Positions 13,001-24,725 of a DNA stretch of 64,000 nt are shown here, piece by piece (the stretch's first letter is position 1; the number at the start of each line of letters is the position of its first letter). Source of the DNA: Bolinopsis microptera (lineage: Eukaryota; Ctenophora; Tentaculata; Lobata; Bolinopsidae); contig NC_087081.1 of the NCBI RefSeq assembly GCF_026151205.1, forward strand, positions 8,365,246-8,429,245, given 5' to 3'. The notes beneath the pieces are model-generated. The model was not told the origin of the DNA and did no database searches. It saw only the letters and a program-made list of their open reading frames with translations. A program made the position numbers and the translations under genes.

Positions 13001-16000
13001 ATAAATTTGAAGTACGGTCTTAGACAAAATCCTATCGGCCTACCTAGGATGTTCGCAAGGCCATTGACTGCAGCAAGGATAATATATTGATTTCCATGTA
13101 CGACTTGCTCACATTTGGTGACGTCTACAGATTCGCTGGTAAGGTTGTAATTCCTGATAATTAATGGAAGAAGCATAATACTTCCATATCCTATGAAGCT
13201 GCTAAAGCCTCCGAAAAGGCTCGCTTTCAGAACTCTCACCGGAAAATTTTCAATAGATTTAGATCCACTATCATCTTTGAGCAGGCTTGTTGATTCAGTA
13301 GTTTCGTCTTCTTCGTCGATGAAACAATGTAGCATAATTATTGGTGGGATGAACGAAGGAATGGATGTTAAGAGGACAAACTCCCGCCAGCCTAGTGTAT
13401 CAAGAAGAAGCCAACCCAGCAGCGGAGCCCATGCGCATCCGAAAGTAAATGCAATGCAGTCATGGATGAAAGAAAAAGTCGTCAGAATCTTATCGGAGGA
13501 AATATTTTTAGCACCAAAGACTCCAATTATAGTCATGTTCGACCCACAGCCCAATCCTATGAGAGCTCTAGAAAGTAGAAAAGTGTAATAATTCGGGACC
13601 AACGAGCAGAATATGGTAGAAATGATGGAGCCATACAGTGAACAGTGCAAAGTAATTTTACCTCCAAATTTTTTTTCCAACGGGACAGCACCTAGTATAG
13701 CTATACCCATAAAGACATACAGAATGATGGAAAGGGTCCCTTCCTGGAAACTAGATATCCCAAGCTCACAGGATACTTTTTGTGTGATCACACCAGGCAG
13801 ATACATTTCCACTGCATCCCCAAACTTAACCATCATAGCTAGTACAAGGAGACTGTAGTCTCGTTTGGTCCATCTCGAATCAGTATTTGTTTGGGGCGTT
13901 ACTTCGGAATCTTCCTGAAGGGCCATTTTCCTGAATAAAATGTAAACGTTTATCATTATACTGAAACATATATCACTCGGAAAGTAATCTTGCTGTCTAC
14001 ATAGATTCAATACATTAACACACGCGGTGGCCCTGATTAATTTTTTTTTGCAAAACGCTTATCAGTGTGCTTGAATCGAAGTGGTTGATGCTTAATCACT
14101 CTACATTCGACTGTCACGTGAAATTTTTAACACGTTCTCTATGGTGGCCCTGAATGGCTATTCGTATTCGCTACCCTATTATAATCTGACCCAAACCCTA
14201 ACCCTAACTAAATCACCAACTGAAGAACATCCTGAACCTTAACCCTAACGAGAAATTAGACCAAATTCCTTATATGGTCGAATCGCGTGATCGATACAGT
14301 TTTTCGCCGATGGCGACAAGGACAAAAGAAAAGCACGATCCTTTAGGCCAAAAATTGTGGCGACAAGTCAAACTAAGAAAAATTGCGGTGAATTTGCGGC
14401 GAAAGATAATGGAATCAGCGTTCGAAAATACATCAGTTCAGTTAAACAAAAATTCAGTTAAACAAAAATTCAATTTTATGCCATTTATTACAGAGTAAAC
14501 AAGTTTACAATAAATCAATTTGATATTTAAAGGAATCCTAATTCAATGTGTTGTATGGTTGTCACTCTTTAAATACTTAAATAGATTAGATATAGGTTGA
14601 CGGGGCAAAGGAGTGTGCGTGCTGTTCGCTATTGCTCACACCAAACGGCAACCTAGTAAATGTTGTGTATGGACACCGGTCTCCATCACGATACAAAATT
14701 AGGATTGTAGAATTTATTGTATAACTTTTAGTGCAGTGGAGGTAGCGGTGTGGTGCATTAAAAGAGTGACAGCCTACTAATTTAGAGTTGTTTTTAAGTG
14801 AGCATAATGGGTATATTTTTGGACCTAAAGGTTTTAGTATGGCAACTTTAAAATTGGTTCTTTTAATCATTTATTAAATATCAGTTTAAAAATACATAAA
14901 TCTGGAATCTGTTCACACTGTGAACCAGTCCTATAAAAATTTCAAATAATCCTCTTAAATTACTATTATATTAAAAACGTCTCAATAATGGAAATAGTCA
15001 TACAATTAATAAATCTACCAAATTCTTAATATCTACCTAAGAGAAAAAAATACCTACCTAAGTCAATGTCTACCTGTAATACACTAAATATTAGGTTAAA
15101 TACATAGGTGGTGGAGTCAGCACACATTTACCAAAATCAAAAATTTTTTAATAGGAGGAACCTGTGGGCCGAGAACACTGGATTAAATTTGATGAAGGGG
15201 ATTGTTTTCAAATGATAGCTGCATTATGTCATAATCGCTTGAGATCCATGCTGAATCATTATAAGCATGTTGCAGCTTTAGAAGTGCCTTTTTCAGGCGA
15301 CTTTTAGCAAGGCTAATCTTGTAGGAGTAGTCAAAAAGCTTAAGTTTAGGTGCAATTGTGCTCCAAATTTTTGTGGATCTTGATATAAAGTCATTAGATG
15401 GGAGTTGTGAAATGAGAGTGGTTTCCTTTCTAGAAGATGGCTGATAATGATGTTGCAGTGATACTGGGCACCTAAATTTCAGTATTTTAAAAACTTCCAT
15501 AAATGTGTGATATGTATATAAATTTTTGAAAGCCAGGATGTTTTGTTGCTTGAAAAGTGGTTTACAGTGCTCTAGCTGGAAGAATGTATGGTCAAGTGCC
15601 TGGTTGTTAAACTCTCTTGTTCTTGCACATGTTAGAAACTTGTTTAGGTATGCCTCTTTATCACCAAAGAGGACCCGTACGCAGTGCTTCTGAGACAGCC
15701 AGATACTTGCTGTCCTAAAAAGTGCTGCATCACCCCAAACTGATATACAATATGTAAGGTGAGATTCAAATAGTGTGTGGTAGAGGTCTTTATGCTTTTA
15801 TGGAGTTCCTTCGGTACAGAGTCCCTAATTCTATTTAAGGTGTCAGAGGCATAGTTTAACTTTCGTTTAAGTGCTGTTATATGAGGCCCCCAGGAAAGCT
15901 GTTCGTCAATAACAACTCCAAGAAACTTTGTTGCTTTGCTTTTTTTAATTGGAAAGCCATCAATATGGAGTTGAAGCGAATCTGGCAATTCTACTGGTTT

Positions 16001-18540
16001 ACTAGCCTTTGGTTTAAAATGGTTGGTTTCATATCAAAATGTAGGGGGCCCTTTTAGAAAAATCTTAAAGTTCGAGTGTAAAGTGATTTAGCACGCCCGT
16101 ATCCAAGTATCAATTACAACATGTCTGTTTTGGATCAAAATTATGATCTATACAGGTATACTACCTAATCATAAAACGTTATTTGACCGGACATAGCGTG
16201 ATCAACGGACATAATTTTGAACGGAAATTAAAATGAACACTCGGAAGGCATTCATAATCAGTATTTAATTTAACTTCCCAATCCTTCATCGGACTTTATT
16301 AAAATGGACATTAAAATGAACGCTAGGGCCTCCAGCGCTCAACTAATGTCCGTTCAAATAAAGTCCGAGAAGGTAAACTGTATGAGAGCAATGTTTGATC
16401 GTTAAAATTAGCAAGAAAACTGAAAAGTTAAGTAGATCAAAAAGAGAACAAACTAATGAAGCGAACAAACTCCGAGTTCAATATGGTTTAGGTTATGAAA
16501 CCCATTATAGCATACGATGTGTAACTTAATAGACAAAAATTCAAGCAATTTATATTTACACATTGAAAATTGAACCCCATGAGCAAGGGACTGAGATAAG
16601 CAAGACTGCTAGACAAGGTAATTAACATTCAATAGCATCTTATGTACGGCTTATTGTTATGATTAATACGCAGTATGTGTATTTGCCCAATCACTCAACT
16701 TGTATACCTCAAATCACTGCCGGGGTTCAGTTTTCTATGTGGAAACGGGTACATGCAAAATCAGGTACCTTACTCGGGATTATTACGACGGGTTTATTAA
16801 CGACCGGTGAAAATGTGGTTCGGGAAAAATATGGCGAAATTACCCTAAACCCGCCACTTTATCCCGGTCATAATAATCCCGAGTAAGGTAAACACTTATA
16901 GAATTGAAGTCAACATACAAACAAACGTTAAAATAAAATTGCATGATGTTACAAGTTTATTATTGGTTCTTTATTAATTATTTGGGACAGTGTTTGGTTC
17001 CACCCTCTTGTCCACTTTCCATGTTAAAACTTAAAGTGAGCATCACGAGATTCGCCCTCGTGTCCACTCTTTTAAGAAAGTACTACCCTTGTGTCCGGGT
17101 ATAGTACTAATCAGACCAAAATTTCAGTAAAGTTTATAACATAGATTAATTGTCCTAACAATTGGTCAATGTTATCATTGTTCCGAATATCAGATTAACT
17201 GCTAACTAATTAACCTTATGCCTAACACAATTACACATTACATACATATTATGTTATTTCCTCATCTTTCCTTTGTTCATGAGAGGGTCTCTATGTATCG
17301 TCTTCTCGCACAATTCCTTAAGTGGGGTTATAAGTCATCGTCATGTGAATGTTTGCAGTTTTCCAGACATTGGTTGGTGTGTCTAGTGGTATAACTTTAT
17401 GTCTATTGGTAAACTATAATGTAGTGGTCTAAGTTCTTATGTCTAAGTTTTAGGGAAGAGGGATGTTTTTGACTAACTTAATGTTACGTCAGCAGACGAG
17501 TGGGTTAAGAAATGCTTGTGAATGTGGATTCCTGGAAACCAATTTTTCCACAGTTCATGCTACCCTGATCATTATGAGGCTAACAGATTTTTTTCGGTTA
17601 GCCTCATAATGATCAATACCTACCTCTCGATTTACGATTTTGGAAGTTTTTCCTGAAACTACTTTTGTTCGTGTTTCATGCTACCCTGATCATTGTGAAC
17701 TGAAAATATTTTTCAGTCTTCTGATGTCTGTACCTATAACATTCGGAAGGCTGTAGATGTGATTGGTTCCATATACTTATCTATATTATAATTCGAAAGA
17801 TTATCTTTGTATGTCTGTATCTCTGTACGACCGTCCACAATTTGTCGCGGAGAATTGAAAAAATTGTGATTTGTCGCGGAGAATGGAAAAAAACGCGATC
17901 CCGCACGTGCCGCGATTTCCTTTTGACCTTGTTAAATGGTTGGGGAAAAAGTTACTGTTAAACATTATAGCCCAAAAAGGTTCAGATAAGGCTATTAGGA
18001 TTCGCTAATGTCAATGATTTCATAAAATGCTCAACCCTTATGGAGTCTAAAAACTATTTTGTAAAGTTAAGTACATACAACTCTTCGCAGGTTAATTTTG
18101 ACGGAGGTTTCAGATTCAATGGTAACCCCGTTAAATTGTCTGACCCTATTGATGAAAAAAGTATAACCAAAGAGAAGTTTCTGACTATAGAAATGCCACT
18201 AAATGCATCAGAAATCCTTTACGGTCCAATACACATAACCTGGCAGGTAAACGTTTCATTTCTTGCAATTGAAAGAGATTCCAGAAAAATCATACTATAG
18301 CTGATTATCATGACGTTACCTAGAAATGTACCCTTTTTTCTTAGAGTAAGTAAATTTCGAATGTTCATCTTAGTATTTTACCCTGCAAATTCTTTATTAA
18401 TAAAACACTCTATAATACTCTTGTAACCCCGTACTGACTTATTATTTCAGCAATTCTACGTGAGCTCTACACATCTTCCTTCCATGGAAAACACCTGCTT
18501 GCTCTTGATACTTCTTTATACTATTTTCTCTGCCGGATGA
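10096..18540 (+). CDS. Gene A: unrecognised secreted protein with GPI-type C-terminal tail
   Basis: Exons: 10096-10218, 11028-11155, 11712-11829, 11938-12006, 12176-12261, one ending at 18245 (start near 17982 or 18091), and 18451-18540. Splice phases agree for the first five joins and the last join. The join from 12261 (phase 2) to the 18245 exon does not fit, so at least one exon is missing from the model. The protein opens with a weak leader (MLAALITPSLAAPLNSAG), continues with beta-rich stretches such as KWNVVLRSYDVGTYKF, has one Cys pair (WCKEEACQT), and ends ENTCLLLILLYTIFSAG-stop, a hydrophobic tail typical of a GPI-attachment signal. I do not recognise the family. Its largest intron holds gene B1 on the opposite strand and several transposons. 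A broken second copy starts at 28392. Confidence 0.6.
10267..10906. mobile_element. hAT-family remnant (CAAGGACAAAAG ends) in gene A intron 1
   Basis: Left end CAAGGTCAAAAGGAAATCGC and right end, as reverse complement, CAAGGACAAAAGAAAATCGC. The inside is rich in TCGCG words. The same ends, with CAGGGAC, bound the 22809-24994 element, which has an 8-bp target duplication, so this copy belongs to the same hAT family. No perfect duplication is seen here. Related fragments occur at 14313-14445, 26160-26270, 32850-32970 and 34066-34170. Confidence 0.65.
11344..11711 (+). repeat. Intronic minisatellite with splice-like units abutting exon 3 of gene A
   Basis: About 14 copies of a unit close to 24 bp, with core CTTACAGGGTAAGTAA. 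Each unit contains an acceptor-like TTACAG directly followed by a donor-like GGTAAGT. The last unit supplies the acceptor of exon 3 and its GGTAAGT becomes the first codons. The same array, shorter, precedes the exon 3 copy at 28310-28391, and a fragment sits at 26268-26325. Confidence 0.85.
12667..13926 (-). CDS. Gene B1: SVOP/SV2-like major facilitator transporter, intronless coding region
   Basis: Encodes 419 residues from the ATG at 13926. That start is preferred over one 28 codons upstream because protein homology to the family begins there and TTATTCAG sits just before it, which could be a 5' UTR splice acceptor. The N-terminal segment KFGDAVEMYLPGVITQ with the following CELGISSFQEG matches the first helix and loop of the SV2/SVOP branch of the major facilitator superfamily. 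Further marks are RALIGLGCGSNM, GWREFVLL and about twelve hydrophobic segments, with an acidic central loop (DEEDETTESTSLL). The likely role is proton- or sodium-coupled transport of a small organic solute; the substrate cannot be told. It lies antisense inside the large intron of gene A and has an open second copy at 31044-32303 with roughly 16 amino-acid changes. Confidence 0.85.
   Translation of the reverse strand: MALQEDSEVTPQTNTDSRWTKRDYSLLVLAMMVKFGDAVEMYLPGVITQKVSCELGISSFQEGTLSIILYVFMGIAILGAVPLEKKFGGKITLHCSLYGSIISTIFCSLVPNYYTFLLSRALIGLGCGSNMTIIGVFGAKNISSDKILTTFSFIHDCIAFTFGCAWAPLLGWLLLDTLGWREFVLLTSIPSFIPPIIMLHCFIDEEDETTESTSLLKDDSGSKSIENFPVRVLKASLFGGFSSFIGYGSIMLLPLIIRNYNLTSESVDVTKCEQVVHGNQYIILAAVNGLANILGRPIGFCLRPYFKFITLQITFLLGFSISYGIILARPGLLVESMMIGIGKMCFSMHMAGQSILHYDVEYFGLPGLSLGGSLMNVGEQVGAVISTAFAVFIDPYHAIMVSLIVSLAQVAVIRSFNDR
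14446..16019 (-). mobile_element. 5'-truncated LINE (reverse transcriptase C-terminal part)
   Basis: On the minus strand the frames at 15988-15644 and 15500-15183 read LQLHIDGFPIKKS, ATKFLGVVIDEQLSW, HCVRVLFGDKEAY and other non-LTR polymerase C-terminal motifs, with frameshifts between. The 3' end at the left is a short tandem (TTCAGTTAAACAAAAA)x2. The matching position in the other duplication copy (near 32980, CATCAGTTCAGGTTGG) is empty, so the borders 14445/16020 are exact to within a base or two and there is little or no target duplication. Confidence 0.85.
16020..17535. other. Intron sequence of gene A, duplicated; no gene
   Basis: Up to about 17130 this matches 32985-33925. It includes a degenerate GGACATTA-family repeat (16176-16375, matched at 33140-33345) with sequence words of the TA-flanked element at 21515-22579. 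I see no supported exon here, although one gene A exon must lie somewhere between 12262 and 17980. Confidence 0.5.
16768..16888. mobile_element. 121-bp MITE with TA target duplication
   Basis: Terminal inverted repeats CCTTACTCGGGATTATTA flank a short centre, and TA stands on both sides (16766-16767, 16889-16890). The duplicate block has a single TA at the same place (near 33709), so the empty site is visible in the window. Ends and TA target fit a Tc1/mariner-type MITE. Confidence 0.85.
17540..17935. mobile_element. Right-end fragment of the CAAGGAC hAT family
   Basis: Shares TTTCATGCTACCCTGATCAT and following sequence with the tandem units inside the 22809-24994 element, then TTTGTCGCGGAGAATGG and the inverted end CCGCGATTTCCTTTTGACC. 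The left part is missing. It lies in gene A between the exons at 12261 and 18245. Confidence 0.65.
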
Positions 18541-19084
18541 TAGGGGGGAATCTACAAACTCACTGACAGTCACACTTACAACTATACCATTTATCAAGTG
18601 GTACTAGAACGATATGTCATTTATGAAAGACAAATTATGCGGTTATTTTAAAGATAATAAAATACGATATTGAATCATGTAAAAAGTTTAAATAGATTAT
18701 CTTTAGGGATAATGTTATTTATTTATGAAACGTATTTCGTTGACAAAACAAGTTTACAAAAATTTCCCTCTACCCTTAGTATACATTTTTACTGAAGGTA
18801 AATAGAATTGTAAAATATGAATTAGTATCATATCAGTTGTGAAGAGTTTTGAGAGTTCAATACTTTTGAGAGTTCAAGCAAGTTCATTGAAGTTGAACAA
18901 CTACATGCAATATGCATACGTTGTTGCTTATTTCTCAGTCAAATTAGTGCCCGATTGAAATATTTCTTTCTGGTATGAGTGGTGGTGGGGGGGGGGTAAT
19001 TTTCCGCACCACCAGCTGATATTTTTTCAATCAGATTTGTGCACCTTGTGCTGCTGTGTATAATTATAGACCTCAAAGGGGTAA

Positions 19085-19223
19085 TGTAAAATCCGGATTG
19101 GAGTATTATTTATGAGTCGCATTGTTGTAATGTATTCTGTGTAAAATTATTTTTATCCCGGTTATCACTTGTCGCAACAACTGGGATATAAATAATTTTA
19201 CACAGAATACATCAAAGGGGTAA
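19085..19223. mobile_element. 139-bp insertion with 12-bp direct repeats and a near-palindromic core
   Basis: TCAAAGGGGTAA stands at 19073-19084 and again at 19212-19223. The core has inverted arms GTATTCTGTGTAAAATTATT and its complement. The duplicate block has one TCAAAGGGGTAA at 45777-45788 with no insert, so this is an insertion after (or between) the copies. Confidence 0.8.
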
Positions 19224-19651
19224 AGTAAATATTATTAGGTAAATTGAAAAGTACGACTAATACCACGTACTTTTTGGTACCAACATTTTATACGTTTATT
19301 GAATTTTTGAACTATGAAATATTGGACACAATATTTTGGAACTTCAAGTTTTTAGCCGATTTACAAATCAAAACTCGTATTTTTTAAAAGGTAAATATCA
19401 AGGTACTAAACAAGCAATATAATAATAAAAGTCAACTTAGCTCGTATTTTTATTTTCAAACAGTCCTATATCTATTTTCAATCAGTCGCAACTTTTCAAT
19501 AAAAATTTAAAAAGTTAAAAGTACGTGTGAGACTAGTCCGCGTACTTCTCATCTTAGACAATAACTCAACATTAAACTCTACATGAAACAACCATTAATG
19601 AACTGGAGATTAAGTCCATCACCAAAGAGTCTATTTTAAAAGTCTATATTT

Positions 19652-19802
19652 AGAAATTAGAAATTAGAAATTAGAAATTAGAAATTAGAAATTAGAAATT
19701 AGAAATTAGAAATTAGAAATTAGAAATTAGAAATTAGAAATTAGAAATTAGAAATTAGAAATTAGAAATTAGAAATTAGAAATTAGAAATTAGAAATTAG
19801 AA
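19652..19802. repeat. Heptamer array (ATTAGAA)n
   Basis: About 21 perfect tandem copies of ATTAGAA. It stands just outside the right end of the first duplicated block. Simple microsatellite. Confidence 0.95.
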
Positions 19803-20237
19803 AGATCATTACAAAATTACATGTGTCAGATCCCAATCAGTTATATGAAAGTTATACAACCAAAAAAAAACACATGACCCTAACCCGATCAATTGCTATT
19901 TTCACCATTTTCTTAGGGCCTGTCATGATATCATGGATCGCTTAGGTTCCACCAGGATCTGGTAGTCCTCATAATTCGGCGGCCACGCACAACTCTTTAA
20001 GACCCTTTTTTTTATTTTTAAAAAGAGGCTGGGCCAAGTAAAGTTAGCCCACGACTACGAGAGGAATGAGGATAGCATTGAGATGCTTTGCCTACCTTCG
20101 GGAAGGTTGCCAGTGAAATCAAAGTGAATGGTGGAGGATGGTGTAAAAAGTGACATGAGTGATGAGTCAAAATGATACGCTTAAGTGCCAGCTGGGTTTG
20201 GAAAAGTAAAATGAGACGAGACAGCATATAAGTTAAT

Positions 20238-20856
20238 CAGGGATCGACCGGGGACGAAATTTAGCCGGGGCCGGGACCAAGTTGAATCAGCCGGGGCCGG
20301 GAAAAACCGGGATTTTGAAATGTTGCCAAGGCCGGGGCCGGGATTGGCTAAAATATGCCGGGGCCGGGATTTTTTAAATCTAATTTTGAGAATTTTTGAA
20401 AGTTTCCGGAAACTCGTATCAATGTGAGCTAGCTTCAAGGTCAACCTAGAAGGCAGCTACACGAACACATGACTTTACTCGAACTTTTTAATCAACCTCG
20501 AACTTTTTTAATCAACATTAATATTTTACATTCTTTGTAAATTCAAAGTTGAAATTTTCTGAATATCAAACTGGAATGATGTATTTATATTTTTCACTCG
20601 ATCTCATGTTACCGAAAATGTTGTGTTTAATTTAAGTCTAAAAATTAAGATAAATTCTGATAATCTATCGGTTTAAATTGAGGCAGAAAATACGAGAAAA
20701 CCCGGCAAAAATTGACAAAAAACAGCCGCGGCCGGGGCCGGGATTGGGGGCCTCTGGCCCGGGCCGGGATTTTGAAAATTATTTTGCCGGGGCCGGGGAA
20801 AAAACACAAATCCCGGCCGTATCCGGGGCCGGGGCCGGGATCCCGGTCGATCACTG
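20238..20856. mobile_element. C-rich hAT MITE (family 1, copy 2) with perfect 8-bp target duplication
   Basis: Ends CAGGGATCGACCGGGG and, in reverse complement, CAGTGATCGACCGGGA. Both sides carry AAGTTAAT (20230-20237 and 20857-20864). Inverted relative to the copy at 6714-7525. It sits in the 3' UTR of the surrounding LINE, just past its stop codon. Confidence 0.93.
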
Positions 20857-21514
20857 AAGTTAATACTCTAAGTCACCCCGGTCTGATCCAGCTCTTCCGG
20901 CACAATTAGGCGTTTGGTGCGGTCTGCGAAATTGACAATCGTGGTGATGTGTTGGTTGTCGAATATGTCATTGACAGAGAGGTAGTAGTCCTGGAAATAT
21001 TGACCTCTTATTTGGGCAATAGCCGGACACTGTCCAAGGAAGTGTGAGACAGTTTTCTCTCCGTCGCTGCACATAGGACAAGCACTGGTGTTTGATTTGC
21101 AAATAGTGTGAAGGTGTTTGTTTAAGCCACAATATCCCGTGATGAGGTGCACTGCAGTTCTGTTGTTGCTGAGTAGAGTGTAGTGTCAAGATTTTGGATA
21201 ATGTTAGTGTGTTTGTGACCGAGTGTCAGTTTGGTGTGTCTGGGTCCATCAGTTATTCAGTTAACCAGGTTCCTGATTCAGTCTGTTGACTTTGTTCTCG
21301 ATTTGACGTTTGATGTAGGATTGTGGAATTGGACACTCTAAAGTGGATTCACTGATTGTACCAAGCTTGGCCAGCTCATCTGCTTTTTTCGTTCCCCCAC
21401 AATCCGATGTGTGCTGCAATCCATCGTATTTCTAACATGTTGTTGGATCCGAGTGCATTAAGAGATTCATAACAGTCTCTTGTAGTTCTACTCCGCGTTG
21501 TAAGCGCAGAGATA

Positions 21515-22579
21515 CCTTATTGGACCTTATTTGGACGGACATTACTTGAACGCTGGAGGCCCTAGCGTTCATCTTAATGTCCGTTCAAATAAAGTCCGTT
21601 CAATTAATGTCCGTCCAAGTTAAAGTCCGTTGAAATTTTTTCAAAAATTGTTTCATTTCGAACTTTTTGTCCAGAATATGACAACTTTGAGAACTTTATT
21701 GTGCCGTAAGTTAACGATGGAAAGGTTCTCCTTGGTCTGCCGGAGGCACAGAAAACTTTACTAGTATATGATATTTTCAAGGGTCACTTGGCGGAAAAAG
21801 GTCAAAGAAATTATGGCACTCAACAACATAGTTCATGAACTAGTCCGCCAACTATACTCCGCCAACATGACAAACTTGTTCAAGCCTCTAGATATTAGTA
21901 TTACGGTAAATCGTATTTCCAAGGACATTGCCCGACGTTGTTATAGTTCATATTACTCGGGGGCGGTAATGAAACAGTGCTAGGAAAGCTCCACGTGATG
22001 TTAAGGTTCACCTTAAGTTGTCTAAGATAAAACCACTTCACGCCGAATGGCTAGTAAAAGTTAACACTGAAATGCAGGACCGGGGTAGTTTGATAAAAAA
22101 GGTTTCCATAAACTTAAACTTTTATAAAGCTAGAAATCACTGATGCTTTAAGCATGGACTATTTCATGCACGAAACCCCATTTGATGAAGATGATATGTG
22201 ATATTAGACACTGATCATTTGATCAAGTACACATACTTTAACATTTTTACTGCTCAATGACTGCTTTTCTTACTTACTGTAAGTGTATAAAAAATGGATT
22301 GAAAAATCATTTGCTGAAATTTAATGTGATATTAGACACTGATCATTTGATCAAGTACACATACTTTAACATTTTTACTGCTCAATGACTGCTTTTCTTA
22401 CTTACTGTAAGTGTATAAAAAATGGATTGAAAAATCATTTGCTGAAATTTAAAAAACGTCAAAAAAATTGAAAAAATCCAAATTTTTGATGGTTTTGAAT
22501 GCCTTGGAGCGTTCATATTAATGTCCGTTCATAATTATGTCCGTTCATGTAATGTCCGTCCAAATAAGGTCCGATAAGG
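21515..22579. mobile_element. Noncoding TIR element with TA target duplication
   Basis: Left end CCTTATTGGACCTTATTTGG and right end in reverse complement CCTTATCGGACCTTATTTGG, continuing ACGGACATTAC on both sides. TA is duplicated at 21513-21514 and 22580-22581. Removing the element and one TA restores an in-frame stretch of the host LINE. The inside has a 127-bp direct duplication (about 22197-22321 and 22324-22449). A short relative stands at 59618-59706. The type resembles Tc1/mariner MITEs; the internal open frames are not recognised. Confidence 0.88.
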
Positions 22580-23412
22580 TAGCTTGTATAGATGATAGAC
22601 TCTCAGACCATATGATGATATGTGTGTTGGTATAATAGGTAAAAAGATATTTGCAAGCTTCGATGATGGCGGTGAACTTCGATCTGTTTGATACAGATAA
22701 ACAGTGCAATAATCAGGAAGCTTGAATGATCTTTCTTATAGGGTGGTGTTATCAGTTATTGTTGTCAGTTGTGATGATATAGCCAGCCCCGCTTCCTGAG
22801 TCTGTGAGCAGGGACAAAAGGATTTCGCGGTTATTTTGGCCAAAAATCGCGGCACCGCGACAAGCCAAACTAGGCTAATTCGCGGCTAATTCGCGGCTAA
22901 TTCGCGGCGGGAATTTCGAAAATCGCGGCATATTCGCGGCAAAAAATCGAAAAATCGCGGCGAATTCGCGGCAAAAAATAATGTATTTACAGTGCTTAGT
23001 TAGAGTTCACATATTCTTTGACTATTCTATTTGATCGGCTCATGTCCCATGAGGATGTGATCTCATCATATGATCTGATACAGGCTGATGGGGGTCCATA
23101 ACAACAAGAGCTGCCATAACTTTTGACATGATCTCAAATGTTGCAATGTCATACGTACTGTATGACATATCTCGTTATCGATACTATATAACTTTCAACA
23201 GACGACAGGAGACATCATCATGAACGACCATCTACACTTCACAACTATAGCAATGGAATACTACGAACTTTTCAACCCAATTCCCATATCCCTACCTAGT
23301 CTATCCCCATCTAGTATCCAACGCAACCTCTACCCCTTGAAGCTCACATCAACCTGGACGACATCCTTACCCCGGCCCCCTGCACGAACCTTCTAGAAAT
23401 TCTAACCACATA

Positions 23413-23628
23413 TCATCCCGAGGGAAGCCCATAATTGTTCCTTATGTGGTCTACGACGAGATTACATGCTCTACAAAATAGCTTCCCATTGTCAGCATAA
23501 AACGATGATTTGCCAAATTCAGCCACTCTCGTGGAAGCTGTTACATTGCCCTGTTTAGCCTGTTTCGAGCGTTTGCTAGACGAAGATCCAGCCGATTTGT
23601 CGGCAGGCCGTTTGACAAAGCGGTCCAT
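23413..23628 (-). pseudogene. hAT transposase N-terminal exon, CGGBP1-like zinc finger (fragment)
   Basis: The frame reads MDRFVKRPADKSAG, a basic Ser/Lys stretch (SSSSKRSKQAKQG), then RVAEFGKSSFYADNGK and LFCRACNLVVDHIRNN. The LFC-x2-C-N-x-V-x2-H pattern is that of the CGGBP1-type finger, which is known to derive from hAT transposases. The second histidine and the rest of the transposase are missing. Its position inside a bona fide hAT element supports the call. Confidence 0.75.
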
Positions 23629-23734
23629 TATAACAAGCGAATACAATACCAAGCGAATAACGATGACGAAATATCTGACTAGTGACGATTCAATAACAAC
23701 ACTGATTTAACATACTGTTCGACTTCTTAATCCA

Positions 23735-24725
23735 TTGTATGTCTTCTGGTCAACTTTATGTCGTTTGGTCAAGTTTTTTATGTCTACTGGTCAACTTTAT
23801 GTCGTCTGGTCAAGTTTTATATGTCTACTGGTCAACTTCCATATACGATCTCGGAAGGCAGACCTCCCTTTCGCAATACGAGCTCGGAAGCGGGAGCTCC
23901 GCCTTCAGAGGTACGTATCGAGAATGACTCGGACAGACAATTTTCTAAGTCAACATTTTTCAAAGTTTTTCTGGAAACTACTTTTGTTCATGTTTCATGC
24001 TACCCTGATCATTATGAGCCAAAAATATTTTTTCGGTTTTCAAAGGTCACACATACCCTTCGATACACGATTTTGGACTCGAGGGCTCCCCTTGTAATGC
24101 GATCTCGGAAGGCAGGCCTCCCCTTCCAAATACGAGCTCGGAAGCGGGAGCTCCGCCTTCAGAGGTACGTATCGAGAATGACTCGGACAGAAAATTTTCT
24201 AAGTCAACATTTTTCAAAGTTTTTCTTGAAACTACTTTTGTTCATGTTTTATGCTACCCTGATCATTTTGAGTCGAAAATATTTTTTCGGTTTTCAAAGT
24301 TCACACATACCCTTCGATACACGATTTTGGACTCGAGGGCTCCCCTTGTAATGCGATCTCGGAAGGCAGGCCTCCCCTTCGCAATACGAGCTCGGAAGCG
24401 GGAGCTCCGCCTTCAGAGGTACGTATCGAGAATGACTCGGACAGAAAATTTTCTAAGTCAACATTTTTCAAAGTTTTTCTGGAAACTACTTTTGTTCATG
24501 TTTCATGCTACCCTGATCATTATGAGCCGAAAATATATTTTTTCGGTTTTCAAAGGTCACACATACGCTTCGATACACGATTTTGGACTCGAGGGCTCCC
24601 CTTGTAATGCGATCTCGGAAGGCAGGCCTTCCCTTCGCGATACGAGCTCGGAAGCTCCGGAAGCTCGGAAGCTCCGCCTTAAGAGGTACGTATCGAGAAT
24701 GTACCTACAATCGGAACTCACGGAA
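23735..24725. repeat. Tandem array inside the hAT element (unit near 245 bp)
   Basis: Three to four head-to-tail copies share CTCGGAAGGCAGGCCTCCCC, TTTCATGCTACCCTGATCAT and CGATACACGATTTTGGACTC. Because the unit keeps a reading frame free of stops in places, it gives long open frames that I regard as artefacts. At its left border are three short copies of a GTCTACTGGTCAACTT word. Confidence 0.85.

Larger units (their letters stand above)
11344..19590. repeat. Segmental duplication, copy 1 (gene A exons 3-7 and gene B1)
   Basis: This stretch matches 28310-33925, then 39479-39616, then 45385-46175. Matching begins in the minisatellite and ends after AACATTAAACTCTACATGAAACAACCA. Copy 1 alone holds a LINE at 14446-16019, a 121-bp MITE at 16768-16888 and a 139-bp insertion at 19085-19223. 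About 1.3 kb after 17130 (including the gene A exon ending at 18245) has no counterpart in copy 2. Confidence 0.85.

Noticed and set aside
13193-13858. Plus-strand frames opposite gene B1 (and 31570-32235 opposite B2)
   Set aside because: Antisense shadows of the transporter; low-complexity and without splice support.
14197-14242. Telomere-like CCCTAACCCTAAC words (also 32725-32775)
   Set aside because: Only two to three units, present in both duplicated copies; too short to claim an interstitial telomere.
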